This document shows positions 55,161 to 64,000 of a stretch of DNA of 64,000 bases, in pieces; positions within the stretch are counted from its first letter, which is position 1; each line of letters opens with the position of its first letter. Origin of the DNA: Bin55 sp965205965 (lineage in GTDB: Bacteria; Pseudomonadota; Gammaproteobacteria; Pseudomonadales; Azotimanducaceae); the NCBI GenBank assembly GCA_965205965.1, contig CBDBHT010000008.1, positions 372,001 to 436,000 of the forward strand, given 5' to 3'. The position numbers and the translations under genes were made by a program. Under the pieces are notes generated by a model. The model did not search any database, had not been told where the DNA came from, and worked only from the letters and a program-made list of their open reading frames with translations.

Positions 55161-56045
55161 TCATAAGATGGCCAAGTTCCACGCGAAAAAAACCGTAATG
55201 ATCGTCAGAATTCCCAGAATCCATTGACCAGAAATCCCTAAACGACGGGCGTCAAAAGATGCAATGGCCGTTCCTACGGCGAGTCCCGTTGCAAGACCAG
55301 TCAAATGTGCGAAGATGTCGGTGTTCTCACCACCGATACCCACGAATGCGAATAGAGCTACCGCCGAGGCGAGCGGTAAGTAATTGAGACGCGCTGATCC
55401 TCCTTGAACAAAATTTCTTCGCCAAGCTATGCCAATTGCCAGGCCAGCACCACCAAATAATGCCGTCGAAGCTCCAACGGATCGAAACGTATCGGGTTGC
55501 ACGGATGCGTTAAGTTCATTTCCAATCGCCCCACAAAACACAATGAGGAACCAGGCAAATCCTGAACCAAAATAACGCCCGCAGATCATCCCGATGAAAA
55601 TTCCGCTGAATGTGTTTGCTAACAGATGACCGATGTCAGCATGAAGCGTGAGTGCCGTAATGGTTCTCCACCATTCCCCGGCGTTCACAAATTCGACAGC
55701 CATAACTCCTTGATACTGGAGTGCATCACTGAAAACCCCCAACTGATCTAGCGCAGGCACCCCCCAAATCACAAGTAAATAACCTATAACGCCCCACCAT
55801 CCCTTGTCGATGACGGGAATGGGCGTTGGCTCTGCTAATGGTTGATTCTCTTTACGATAAATCTTGAGCTGATGTTCAGCTACAGATACCCAAGATTCGT
55901 ACGTGTATAGTTTCCAACCGTAAATGCTTCGAGAAATCTTCGACTCAATACCAACGGAGGTTAAAACCAGTTGCAACTCGGAAATCGCACGGTGAGACAA
56001 GGAAACACGAATGCATACCCAGTCATCGTCATTAAGATTACTCAT
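55161..56045 (-). CDS. Rhomboid-family intramembrane serine protease
   Basis: A 294-aa protein with a cytoplasmic N-terminus of ~90 residues and six or seven membrane segments. The catalytic Ser is in FRSVGASTALFGGAGLAIG (GxSx motif) and the His in DIFAHLTGLATGLAVG; ITALTLHADIGHLLANTFSG gives the conserved H-x-x-x-H-x-x-x-N near the first helices. It cleaves transmembrane substrates. The N-terminal domain (ISELQLVLTSVGIESKI) resembles the small domain in GlpG-type proteins. It is a single gene, ending 14 bases before the MITE copy. Confidence 0.93.
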   Translation of the reverse strand: MSNLNDDDWVCIRVSLSHRAISELQLVLTSVGIESKISRSIYGWKLYTYESWVSVAEHQLKIYRKENQPLAEPTPIPVIDKGWWGVIGYLLVIWGVPALDQLGVFSDALQYQGVMAVEFVNAGEWWRTITALTLHADIGHLLANTFSGIFIGMICGRYFGSGFAWFLIVFCGAIGNELNASVQPDTFRSVGASTALFGGAGLAIGIAWRRNFVQGGSARLNYLPLASAVALFAFVGIGGENTDIFAHLTGLATGLAVGTAIASFDARRLGISGQWILGILTIITVFFAWNLAIL

Positions 56046-56534
56046 CCTTTAAGAGGTCGATTTGAGGTTCGATCAGATGTTCTACGTTCATAACAAATGG
56101 ATACCCGTTAAACGATACAGGCACTTCAGGGAAGCGCGTTAGTTACGACGTCAAATTCCCTTTTAAGATGTCTCCATGCCATTACATAGCGTATTCATAC
56201 TGCTTCGCAACCTGCTTATCTACTCGCATCCATTTCAACAATGTCGTCGCCAGATCTTCAGTGATCAATTGCAACTGCTTCAGGATACGAACGTCCCTAG
56301 AACCTCTTTCGCCAAACATATATTATCCATTCACGACCTAAAGTAATTCTCTCTCTTGCTGTCGCACTTTCCCTTACCATCTTCTAAACATAAATTGCCG
56401 AAAACACAAATTGAAAATTGAAGCAATTGTGAGTCCCGAGAATCACATGACCGAATGTACATCATACAGACGCAGAGGAATTAAAATACTCGTTCCTTGG
56501 AGCGGACGTACTCTATGCGCCATAAGGAGTTCAT
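56046..56534. other. Intergenic region
   Basis: About 490 bases between two divergent genes. No open frame or repeat of note. It probably contains both promoters. Confidence 0.45.
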
Positions 56535-57947
56535 ATGGGTGACGAAATCTCCCACCGGCACTTTGAGGCGGATGATTTTAGTCAATTTCGACAAAATCTC
56601 GACAACGAAACTACACATATCGCAACGCTATTTGCGAATAAAAGTTTCAGTACTCGTGGTGACATTCTAGGATTTGAGTTGGAGGCCTGCATCGTAGATT
56701 GGGCTGGGCGACCAGCAGCTATTAATAAAAAACTTCTAGCCGTTCTAAACAACCCACTAGTTGTGCCGGAACTGGCTGAATTCAACGTGGAACTCAATGG
56801 AAGTCCCACGTCCGTTACAGGCAGAGTTTTTTCTCGACTTCACGACGAACTACGAACTACTTGGATCGCCTGCCATGAGGGAGCTAAAAGTTGCGATACT
56901 CGTTTGGTTTCGGTTGGTATTTTGCCCACTATTGAACTTGATCTTCTCAACTCCAACCACATGTCCGATATGGTCCGCTATCACGCCCTCAATGATAGGA
57001 TCATGGCGTTGCGAGATGGTGCTCCGCTACACGTTTCCATTAACGGTTCCGATGAGCTTCTCATGCATCACGATGATGTCATGCTGGAGGCAGCTACTAC
57101 GTCATTTCAAGTCCACCTGCAATGTAAACCAGAAAACTCCGTCTGTGACTTCAATGCATCACTTGTGGCCTCCGCACCCATCGTTGCCCTAAGTGCGAAT
57201 TCCCCTTTTTTATTCGGTAAATCCCTGTGGTGTGAAACTCGCATTCCTTTATTTGAACAAGCTATTGATGTCGGTAAAAATTACCCTCCTCGTGTCAGTT
57301 TCGGAAACAATTATGTGAACAATAGCCTTTTCGAAATCTTTCTTGAAAATCAAAGTACCCATCCAATTCTCATACCGTACGTTCAAGACGAACCTAGGGA
57401 CAAATACGCTCACTTGCGTTTTCAAAACGGCACGATCTGGCGATGGAATCGTCCACTCGTTGGCTTTGACTACGATGGTCAACCGCATATACGTATCGAA
57501 CATCGTGTCATTCCTGCTGGCCCTACGACTTTAGATTGTGTAGCGAACTGTGCTGCTTTCTACGGGTTTGTTCGTGGATTAGCTAACCTCAAAGAACCTA
57601 TCGAAGAAAAGATCCCTTTTTCAATAGCGCGAGCCAATTTCTATGCGGCAGCAAAAGATGGATTGGATGCAAATGTAGTATGGACTGATGGTGAGGTACC
57701 TATACGGCAACTTATCCTAGATTCGCTTCTTCCCATGGCAAGGGAAGCATTTGCATCAATGGAGATCCCCCAAGTCGAAATAGACGAATATCTGGACATT
57801 CTGCAAGGTCGAGCGGAAACTGGCCAAAACGGAGCTAGCTGGCAACGTACTTGGATTGAGAAGCATGGTGTTGATTTTGAAGGTTTGATACAAGCTTATG
57901 TAGATCTACAAGAGACTGACGAGCCAGTTCACACTTGGTCTATATGA
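56535..57947 (+). CDS. Glutamate-cysteine-ligase-family (GCS2) protein
   Basis: A 470-aa protein of the GCS2 carboxylate-amine ligase family: LGFELEACIVDWAGRPAAIN, PELAEFNVELNGSP, TTSFQVHLQCKPENSVCDFN and RIEHRVIPAGPTTLDCVANC. These supply the Glu/Asp metal-binding and ATP-binding pattern of the family. The product peptide is unknown; many relatives are not true glutathione enzymes. Its stop overlaps the start of an M14 peptidase gene (ATGA at 57944), a pairing seen in other proteobacteria, which suggests they make and trim a small peptide. Confidence 0.85.
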   Translation: MGDEISHRHFEADDFSQFRQNLDNETTHIATLFANKSFSTRGDILGFELEACIVDWAGRPAAINKKLLAVLNNPLVVPELAEFNVELNGSPTSVTGRVFSRLHDELRTTWIACHEGAKSCDTRLVSVGILPTIELDLLNSNHMSDMVRYHALNDRIMALRDGAPLHVSINGSDELLMHHDDVMLEAATTSFQVHLQCKPENSVCDFNASLVASAPIVALSANSPFLFGKSLWCETRIPLFEQAIDVGKNYPPRVSFGNNYVNNSLFEIFLENQSTHPILIPYVQDEPRDKYAHLRFQNGTIWRWNRPLVGFDYDGQPHIRIEHRVIPAGPTTLDCVANCAAFYGFVRGLANLKEPIEEKIPFSIARANFYAAAKDGLDANVVWTDGEVPIRQLILDSLLPMAREAFASMEIPQVEIDEYLDILQGRAETGQNGASWQRTWIEKHGVDFEGLIQAYVDLQETDEPVHTWSI

Positions 57948-58933
57948 TGCATTGTGATTTGCGGCATGAGATCTCGGCTGAAGTACTCGAATGCTCGGCC
58001 ATCCAGCTAGCAGATGTGCTTAACGGCCCGACGTTATTTGATCTAAGCAAACCTAATAAAGATCCCTTATTCGTTTCGGTGCTCCTCCACGGTAATGAAA
58101 CATCGGGCTGGGAAGCAGTCCGTAAACTATTTTCGGTGAATCCAGAGCTTAGCCAAACATCATCAGTTCTCGTTTTCATAGGTAACGTTTTGGCCGCTAA
58201 AAATAAAGTTCGCAAACTGGACGACCAGCCAGACTACAACCGCGTATGGAATGGGGGATGTGCAGTCGAACACAGATTAGCAGAAGATGTGGTCTCATTC
58301 GCTCGACAAAAGAGGCCTTGGTGTACGATCGATATTCACAACAACTCTGGTCCAAATCCGCATTACTCCGTTGTAACCGATCTGAATCCGGCGACACTCG
58401 CTCTTGCAAGATCATTCAGTTCCCTAGCGATATACGCAAAACAGCCGATAGGGACCCTAACGCGAGCCTTCTCTGATTTTTGTACATCAATAGCAATTGA
58501 AGCTGGTATGCCAACGGACCCTAGCAGTGCGGAAAGAGCACGTGCATTTGTTGAGCAACTTTTGAGCGAAGATCAAATAGTGGAAAGATCTTCAGAGTTT
58601 CTAAAGATTTTCGATAACCATATCTGTGTAACCATTGAACCTGAAAGCACGCATAAGGGCCGCACCTTCCCAGAACTGAATCCCGAATTGGATGCATTTA
58701 ATTTTAAAAGTCTACCCGCTGGTAGCTTGATTTGTAATTTGAAAGAGCACTCGTTTGGAATACGTGCTAATAATGAAGAACAGAAGGATGTTACAAATGA
58801 CTACCTCATCGTTGAAAACTCAGAAGTTCGTTTGCGCCGGGATGTAATAATGTCAATGTATACGCGTAACCCAGTAATCGCGATGCAGGATTGTATCTGC
58901 TACTTCCTGAAACCGATAGAACACCAAGGTTGA
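57944..58933 (+). CDS. M14-type metallopeptidase / succinylglutamate-desuccinylase-like protein
   Basis: A 329-aa zinc hydrolase. I chose ATG 57944; a TTG at 57935 is in frame. Zinc site: SVLLHGNETSGWEAVRKLF (HxxE) and CTIDIHNNSGPNPHYSVV (second His). The catalytic Glu is probably in VTIEPESTHKGRTFPE. The family includes aspartoacylases and carboxypeptidases. Coupled translation with the GCS2-type gene suggests that it acts on that enzyme's product. The actual substrate is not known. Confidence 0.85.
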   Translation: MMHCDLRHEISAEVLECSAIQLADVLNGPTLFDLSKPNKDPLFVSVLLHGNETSGWEAVRKLFSVNPELSQTSSVLVFIGNVLAAKNKVRKLDDQPDYNRVWNGGCAVEHRLAEDVVSFARQKRPWCTIDIHNNSGPNPHYSVVTDLNPATLALARSFSSLAIYAKQPIGTLTRAFSDFCTSIAIEAGMPTDPSSAERARAFVEQLLSEDQIVERSSEFLKIFDNHICVTIEPESTHKGRTFPELNPELDAFNFKSLPAGSLICNLKEHSFGIRANNEEQKDVTNDYLIVENSEVRLRRDVIMSMYTRNPVIAMQDCICYFLKPIEHQG

Positions 58934-59590
58934 CGCACAACCACTCCTACACGTTAAAAGACACTCTTAAAGCATATAGAAGTGTTCTAAATTCACCAGT
59001 GCTCCCTATGGAATTTTTGGGGATCAACGGAACACCAGCAGAAGTAACTCTGTATCTATAGGTACGGAGATTCGCCTCCATTCTCACGCCTCACGTAACA
59101 CCGTCATCCTGTAAGTAGCCATTGCGTTGGCGAGAAAACATCACTGGCTCTAACAAACGAAGACTTGCCATGCTTCGTAAATTAAGGCAAAGCCGATTAA
59201 CGAAGTAAACATGAACGCTATAGCTCGTACCCTGTAAGCCCTGTTGGGACGTTTGGTCAAAGAACTGGCCGGCCCCAACCCGCTTCAATGATTTCAAACG
59301 CTTCTACGACCGGTTGCAGCCCACAATAGGATACAGTTTGGCGACATTTTTACCCACGCTAAGTAGAGCAGCGTGGCAGAGCAATTAGCAGTACCTGAAA
59401 TAAACATCTGCGCATCAATCAACCACCGCGTCTACCAAGTCACGATAAAAATGATCAAACGACCAAGATATTTGGATACACCTAAGCGGAGAGAACAAAA
59501 CATTAGAAATATGTTCTATCCACGTTAAAAGAATATGCCAGCGACGGATACCACATCAGCAATGCTTAAATAACGTTCCACAATCTATAA
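58934..59590. other. Intergenic region
   Basis: About 650 bases between convergent genes. Short frames here have no family features, and I see no terminator hairpin with a T-tract that I would trust. Confidence 0.45.
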
Positions 59591-61774
59591 CTAGAGCGAA
59601 ACATAGGAATGATCGGTATCCGAGACGAATCCTATCCTAGCGGCTTGTGCATAGCCAGCATGAATCAAAGCTTCTACACACTTATCACTTTTGTCCGACG
59701 GGATAGAAGCAAGCAACCCTCCAGCAGTCTGAGGGTCAACTAATAACTTCCTCATCGACGGCGAGATATTCGTATCAAACTGATAGTCCGCAAATACTAA
59801 CTCATTGTCGCGTTGTAATGAGCTTTCTACTCCTTTTTCTAATGTGCTTATCGCTCCATCAATTGCTTTGATATCTTCAATATTGAGCGTTACATGCTTT
59901 CGCGAGGCACGTACCATTTCACTCAAATGCCCTAGTAAACCAAACCCAGTAATATCCGTGCATGCTGTTGCTCCGTGGTCAACTAAAATACGCGCCGCAC
60001 TTGCATTTGAGCGGTCCATCACGTTCACAGCCGTCACTATATGCTTAGCGGATACTTGGCCTCGCATTAAACCCGCCAAAAGAACACCAGTTCCAAGTGA
60101 CTTGGTGATTACCAGAGATTGACCACTTCTCAGTGCATCCTTGCTTAATAGTGCTTGGTTACTTGATCCACCGACCGTAAATCCGAGGGCTAATTCATGA
60201 CCTTCGGAGGAATGCCCTCCTACCAACGTCACCCTACATTCATCGAAAACGGCAAGAGCACCGCACATTGTTTGATATAAATCTTCCTCCATGAGATCAG
60301 GTGCCATTGCTGGAATCGTCACGATCACTAGAGCAACCTTGGGATGGCACCCCATTGCATACAGATCGTTTAATGCATGATGCGCTGAAATCCTTCCAAA
60401 TCGCCATGGATCTGATACCATTGCTCGAAACATGTCGCAGCTCATCACGATGCGAGACGAATCTGTTTCCCAGACCGCGGCATCATCTCCGATCTCTGAA
60501 CTTAGTGCTGAGTTCGTAACGTTTTCGGACAAACGTCGGAATACGCGATTTAGGACAGCCGCTCCAAGCTTCGCACCACAACCTCCACATCGCATAGGAT
60601 TGGGAGCATTGATTCTTAAAGTACTTGACATCCGATAATTATCGGATTCCATCATATTTAAATCGTTACTGAAGCTTCGCATGAAGCGACGATCAATCCA
60701 ATCCTTTGCAGCCCAAACAAGACTACCTTGTATGGAAATCGCACCTTTGGATGATATAGCACAATTCCGCCTCACTCGTAATATCGCGAGTGCCTTTCTT
60801 TGTGCTCGGTACACCTTTAAAACTTTACCAATCGCGAAAGCGCGCAAATTTCGAGCAAGAATGGGCCCTTCGCGGACGGCAAATACACCGGACTTGGGAC
60901 GTTCTTGTCCATCCAATGAAGCAATATCTCCTGCAGCGAATATATTCGGATGTGATACGGATCGAAGATTTTTGTCAACGCGTATGAATCCCACTGAATC
61001 GAGAGCTAATCCTCCCGTTTGCACCCATTTTGGTGCTTCAACGCCTGCGACCCACAGTACAAAGTCTGCCGCAAGCGTTTCCCCATCCTCCGCAATCACA
61101 CTACAATCCGTTGCCGATTTAACTCGTAAGGATGTCCGAATACAAATGTCTTGATTATGTAGTGCACGAAGGACATTTCGTCGAACCCTTTGTGAGTGTT
61201 GTGCAAGAATCAAGGAATCTGCAGTAATTAAATCAATCTGAAATCTTCTACCGTACCTCTCCGATATAGCTAAAGCGAGTTCGACACTACCAGGTCCACC
61301 ACCGACAATTAGTAATTTTTTCCCTTCCTTATCGCCCGATTGTTCAAGAATCGCATTCCATCGGGGAATAAATTGACCTATAGGTTTTACCGGGACGATT
61401 AGCGGATGACCTTGAAACTGTTGGCCCGGCTGCCCACCAGCGTTGATAGATAAGGTGTCATATCGTAGCGGAGGACGGCTGGCGAATTGAACTTTTTTCG
61501 ATCGTGAATCGATACCCGTCGCCTCGTCAGTCACGAAGCGTGCATTTGCATACGTGGACAACTTCACTAGGTCAATATGAATCTCATCCCATGTGTACTG
61601 TCCAGCTACGTATCCTGGTAGCATCCCAGAATAGGGCGTATGCGGTTCGCGCGCAATAACAGTTAAACGAACGCCAGGTTCTGGCTTCATGCCAAATTGA
61701 CGTAACACTTGTACGTGTGCGTGCCCTCCTCCAATCAAGAGAAGGTCGTGAACGAATGGAGCAACGGTCAACAA
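59591..61774 (-). CDS. selD: NADH-dehydrogenase-like oxidoreductase fused to selenide, water dikinase
   Basis: A 727-aa fusion. Residues 1-380 are a pyridine-nucleotide-disulfide (NDH-2-like) oxidoreductase: LLLIGGGHAHVQVLRQF, LLIVGGGPGSVELALAI (NAD site) and NIFAAGDIAS (FAD site). Residues about 390-727 are SelD: RCGGCGAKLGAAVLNRVFRR with Cys in the catalytic position (not Sec), GDDAAVWE, VTLVGGHSSEGHELALGFTV and DITGFGLLGHLSEM. SelD makes selenophosphate for SelA. The fusion is known in many proteobacteria; the oxidoreductase half is presumed to supply reduced selenium. It is separate from selAB. Confidence 0.95.
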   Translation of the reverse strand: MLTVAPFVHDLLLIGGGHAHVQVLRQFGMKPEPGVRLTVIAREPHTPYSGMLPGYVAGQYTWDEIHIDLVKLSTYANARFVTDEATGIDSRSKKVQFASRPPLRYDTLSINAGGQPGQQFQGHPLIVPVKPIGQFIPRWNAILEQSGDKEGKKLLIVGGGPGSVELALAISERYGRRFQIDLITADSLILAQHSQRVRRNVLRALHNQDICIRTSLRVKSATDCSVIAEDGETLAADFVLWVAGVEAPKWVQTGGLALDSVGFIRVDKNLRSVSHPNIFAAGDIASLDGQERPKSGVFAVREGPILARNLRAFAIGKVLKVYRAQRKALAILRVRRNCAISSKGAISIQGSLVWAAKDWIDRRFMRSFSNDLNMMESDNYRMSSTLRINAPNPMRCGGCGAKLGAAVLNRVFRRLSENVTNSALSSEIGDDAAVWETDSSRIVMSCDMFRAMVSDPWRFGRISAHHALNDLYAMGCHPKVALVIVTIPAMAPDLMEEDLYQTMCGALAVFDECRVTLVGGHSSEGHELALGFTVGGSSNQALLSKDALRSGQSLVITKSLGTGVLLAGLMRGQVSAKHIVTAVNVMDRSNASAARILVDHGATACTDITGFGLLGHLSEMVRASRKHVTLNIEDIKAIDGAISTLEKGVESSLQRDNELVFADYQFDTNISPSMRKLLVDPQTAGGLLASIPSDKSDKCVEALIHAGYAQAARIGFVSDTDHSYVSL

Positions 61775-62765
61775 CGAATACAGAAAAACTGACTAGTTAG
61801 TTACAGATTCTGCCATCAACCATTGTTCGATTGAAGCAAGAATTATGCCTTGAGCATTCAAAACGATTGGACATCATGTTACCTATTAATGCCGGATATT
61901 CTTCTCGGTCCAGAGGCTGAGATTTAATCCCCAATTCTTACTCATATACCTCCGTCCCGTATTCGTATCTGTGTCTATAACACCCCAAGAGCTCACGTTG
62001 CTTTCGCACATAAGCGTTCATGAACCGGATTGTCGGCTGAACCATCAACTCAACGCGGCACGAGGCTGTCATAGAATACCTGATTCTACGACTGAAGATC
62101 TTTTGCACATTTTATTCGAGTCGGAATTGTCAGGGTTTCACACCGAATTGTCACAAATAGTTTCATGAATTCATCTCGAATTCACGAACGTTTCCCACGA
62201 TCTTTACAGCAATCACCGGCACCAGAGGATAGCGTAATTTGAGGACAAAGCAGCAACCATTCTCCATGTCTGTATGAATGATGGGTGAGCTAAGAAAATA
62301 ATGTCACGATATGCAAACATGGCGGTCTTCCGTGAAAAGAACTGCATCCTTATCGAATAAGAAGCTATGCATGCTCTTCGTGCATTTTTTCGCTTGGTAA
62401 AGTACTGATCATAATGTTGCGAATCATGTCGTTGCGTAAGAATTTGCAGGATTCCCACCGTGAAATGGCAATTCTATCTTAACTTGATCTGCAACTTTTT
62501 TGATAAACATACTGAGATTGCGATAACCACCAAACCTGTAGGTTAGTGGAATAGATATGAGCGATTAATTTTGAACTAGGTCGAATCAAAATTAGGTCAA
62601 CTAGAGTCATGTCACCATGCAAACACAGTCGGTATGATTCTAATCTTGCCAATTGATAAACGCGTATGTTATGATTCGCACCGTCGCAAGTTCGGCGACT
62701 ACCTTCCTTACAACTCGAATCCGCAGTGCCATGCTGCCTGCGGATTATTTATTTTGGGACTCTTG
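61775..62765. other. Long spacer upstream of selD
   Basis: About 990 bases. No convincing gene; frames at 61971-62168 and 62213-62458 lack family features. The selD promoter must lie near 61775-61850. I see no riboswitch or SECIS-like hairpin. Confidence 0.4.
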
Positions 62766-62957
62766 ATGGATAATGATTTTAAGCTGCAGTCTCATGGGCT
62801 GCGTCGTCGGTTGGATGCGGCGTTGACGCGTGCCATGGAACTGACGCACATGGAATGTGCAATCGAAGATGAAATTTTGGAATACCCGTTTGGATTCACC
62901 TTGCCGAGCATTGTGCGGAACTGCACGCGATGCGGACGGCCATTGATGAATCTGTAG
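62766..62957 (+). CDS. Small hypothetical protein
   Basis: A 63-aa frame from ATG 62766: MDNDFKLQSHGLRRRLDAAL, TRAMELTHMECAIEDEILEY and a tail with a CxxC (NCTRCGRPLMNL). The composition is protein-like and the Cys pair could bind metal. A longer in-frame start at 62634 adds text without protein character. No family recognised. Confidence 0.35.
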   Translation: MDNDFKLQSHGLRRRLDAALTRAMELTHMECAIEDEILEYPFGFTLPSIVRNCTRCGRPLMNL

Positions 62958-64000
62958 ATGGCGACTCGTCATTCAACAAATGACCGCCGGCGTTGTAGCA
63001 ACTCCATAGAACTACATTTTCGCTAAAACGTGCAATGTCAGGGTCAGGATCAGGCGCGTGTGTGTGTAGTTTTCAGTACGTTTTCATTTCGTATATGAGA
63101 TCGACCTGCATCACCTCTAGATAGCTGGTCGCACGCAAGCAGTACAGAGACTTGCCATCGAAGATTCAGCTTGTAAAGACTGCTCTGATAAAGTTTGACG
63201 CTATCGATAAAAATCCCCTTTCTTCAGTTCCCAATACACATTTTATAGATATCGTCGCCCGACATATTCCAATGCGTCCATGGATGTTTTTGACCGACAT
63301 ATATCTCGCGTATTCGGAATACGTCACAGATCTGAACATGGATGTCCATATAGCATAAATGCTTTTGTATTTCCTTCAGTCAGTATTCGCAGATTTGGGT
63401 ACATCTACATGAGTCACCGCGTGTGCTGATAATGCAACCGCACATGGACAAGTCCGTGGCATTCAGTGTGGCTGCGAACGAATCAATAAATATCGTTAAT
63501 ACCGGCGTCGCATTTCCCATCTCTCTAGTATTGGAGACTGACGAATAACGTTTACTCTTTCAACGCAAGGCGTATTGACAAGAAAAATGAATTCGGTTCT
63601 GATTGTCAGATGCGATCAGATTGATTGGGGGTAGTGGGTGTTGAAACAACGCGTTGGACAACGAAATTAAAGTCAGGTACAACAACACAGTATGTCCCTT
63701 CAGTTTACACTTTAGCACACCTGATTTCTACAATGGTATTTTGGGATATGCTTGCACTCACAGTTCCGTATAATCAAATTGACATTCGAAGTAAATTAGA
63801 TTCTTACGGCATTTGACAAACCACCAAGAATTTTGCATCCCGCATACCATACATTCAAATATTATGTAAAAGATGTATAGTATCAAAAGTTGCCCACCAT
63901 CGAGCTGAACGCGACGCTATCTTATTTTTGTGCCCCATTTTCCAACACAGCCTACGCTTTTCCTGCAAGTCGTGCTCATCGCAGCTCTTTCTAACTTAGC
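62958..64000. other. Right end, no recognisable gene
   Basis: About 1 kb to the window edge. Two short frames (63152-63358 and 63625-63816) carry no family features or good ribosome sites. I see no tRNA or repeat. Confidence 0.4.

Noticed and set aside
59091..59297. Minus-strand 68-codon frame upstream of the selD 3' end
   Set aside because: No family text, no ribosome site, and no continuation in neighbouring frames.
63152..63816. Two short plus-strand frames near the right edge
   Set aside because: No recognisable domains or ribosome sites; composition like the surrounding spacer.
1..64000. CRISPR array
   Set aside because: I found no regularly spaced short repeats and no cas genes; the repeats present are IS ends, MITEs and one 50-bp tandem duplication.

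Overview
The window looks like a chromosomal segment of a gammaproteobacterium. The best evidence is a divergent gltA / sdhC-sdhD-sdhA-sdhB-sucA cluster and a selA-selB-selC block. Composition is patchy: the left 28 kb and the transposase genes are visibly more GC-rich than the AT-leaning housekeeping genes. There are many broken genes and transposon relics, so the genome appears to be shedding mobile and defence DNA. The species cannot be named from the sequence alone.

Region 1 (1-5.7 kb, minus strand) is a compact operon of bacterial ubiquitin-conjugation-like enzymes. In transcription order it holds a 64-aa protein, an E2-like protein, an E2-like protein fused to a Phd/YefM antitoxin-type domain, an E1/ThiF-like enzyme, a JAB/JAMM protease, two metallo-beta-lactamase-fold proteins, and a further large gene whose N-terminus is E2-like and which runs off the left edge. 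A strong sigma70-type promoter with a perfect 20-bp palindrome over its -35 box lies at 5626-5655.

Region 2 (5.7-28.2 kb) is a defence and mobile island. It carries a secreted nuclease, a Hachiman-like nuclease plus helicase pair behind a decayed first gene, IS1380 relics, an Nmad3 operon with its own palindrome, a second ubiquitin-like locus (tandem multiubiquitin protein plus a frameshifted E2), a metallo-beta-lactamase operon with two unknown partners, a 1.6-thousand-residue DUF4011-helicase-nuclease (Hhe-like), and remnants of a GmrSD/DUF262 nuclease and a type I methylase.

Region 3 (28.2-37.4 kb) is dominated by insertion sequences: an intact IS5-family copy and a partial one, an ISNCY-like element sitting with a 6-bp target duplication inside an ATPase gene, and a TnpB element with 34-bp terminal inverted repeats. 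Between them lie a pilin-like gene and a DUF6338-like gene with a small proline-rich partner.

Region 4 (37.5-64 kb) is mostly core metabolism. It holds sucA, sdhBADC, a decayed gltA, pcm, a one-domain voltage-gated cation channel, a PPK2 kinase, selA-selB-tRNA-Sec, a secreted HNH nuclease broken by a 50-bp tandem duplication, a rhomboid protease, a glutamate-cysteine-ligase-like plus M14-peptidase pair, and an oxidoreductase-SelD fusion. The last 2.2 kb hold little recognisable coding sequence.

How it fits together: the left half is best read as an antiviral or stress island built by repeated insertion, with several systems now inactive. The right half supplies TCA-cycle and selenium metabolism. 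A 111-118 bp MITE family (three copies) and a diverged dispersed repeat of about 215 bp (two copies) link the two halves.
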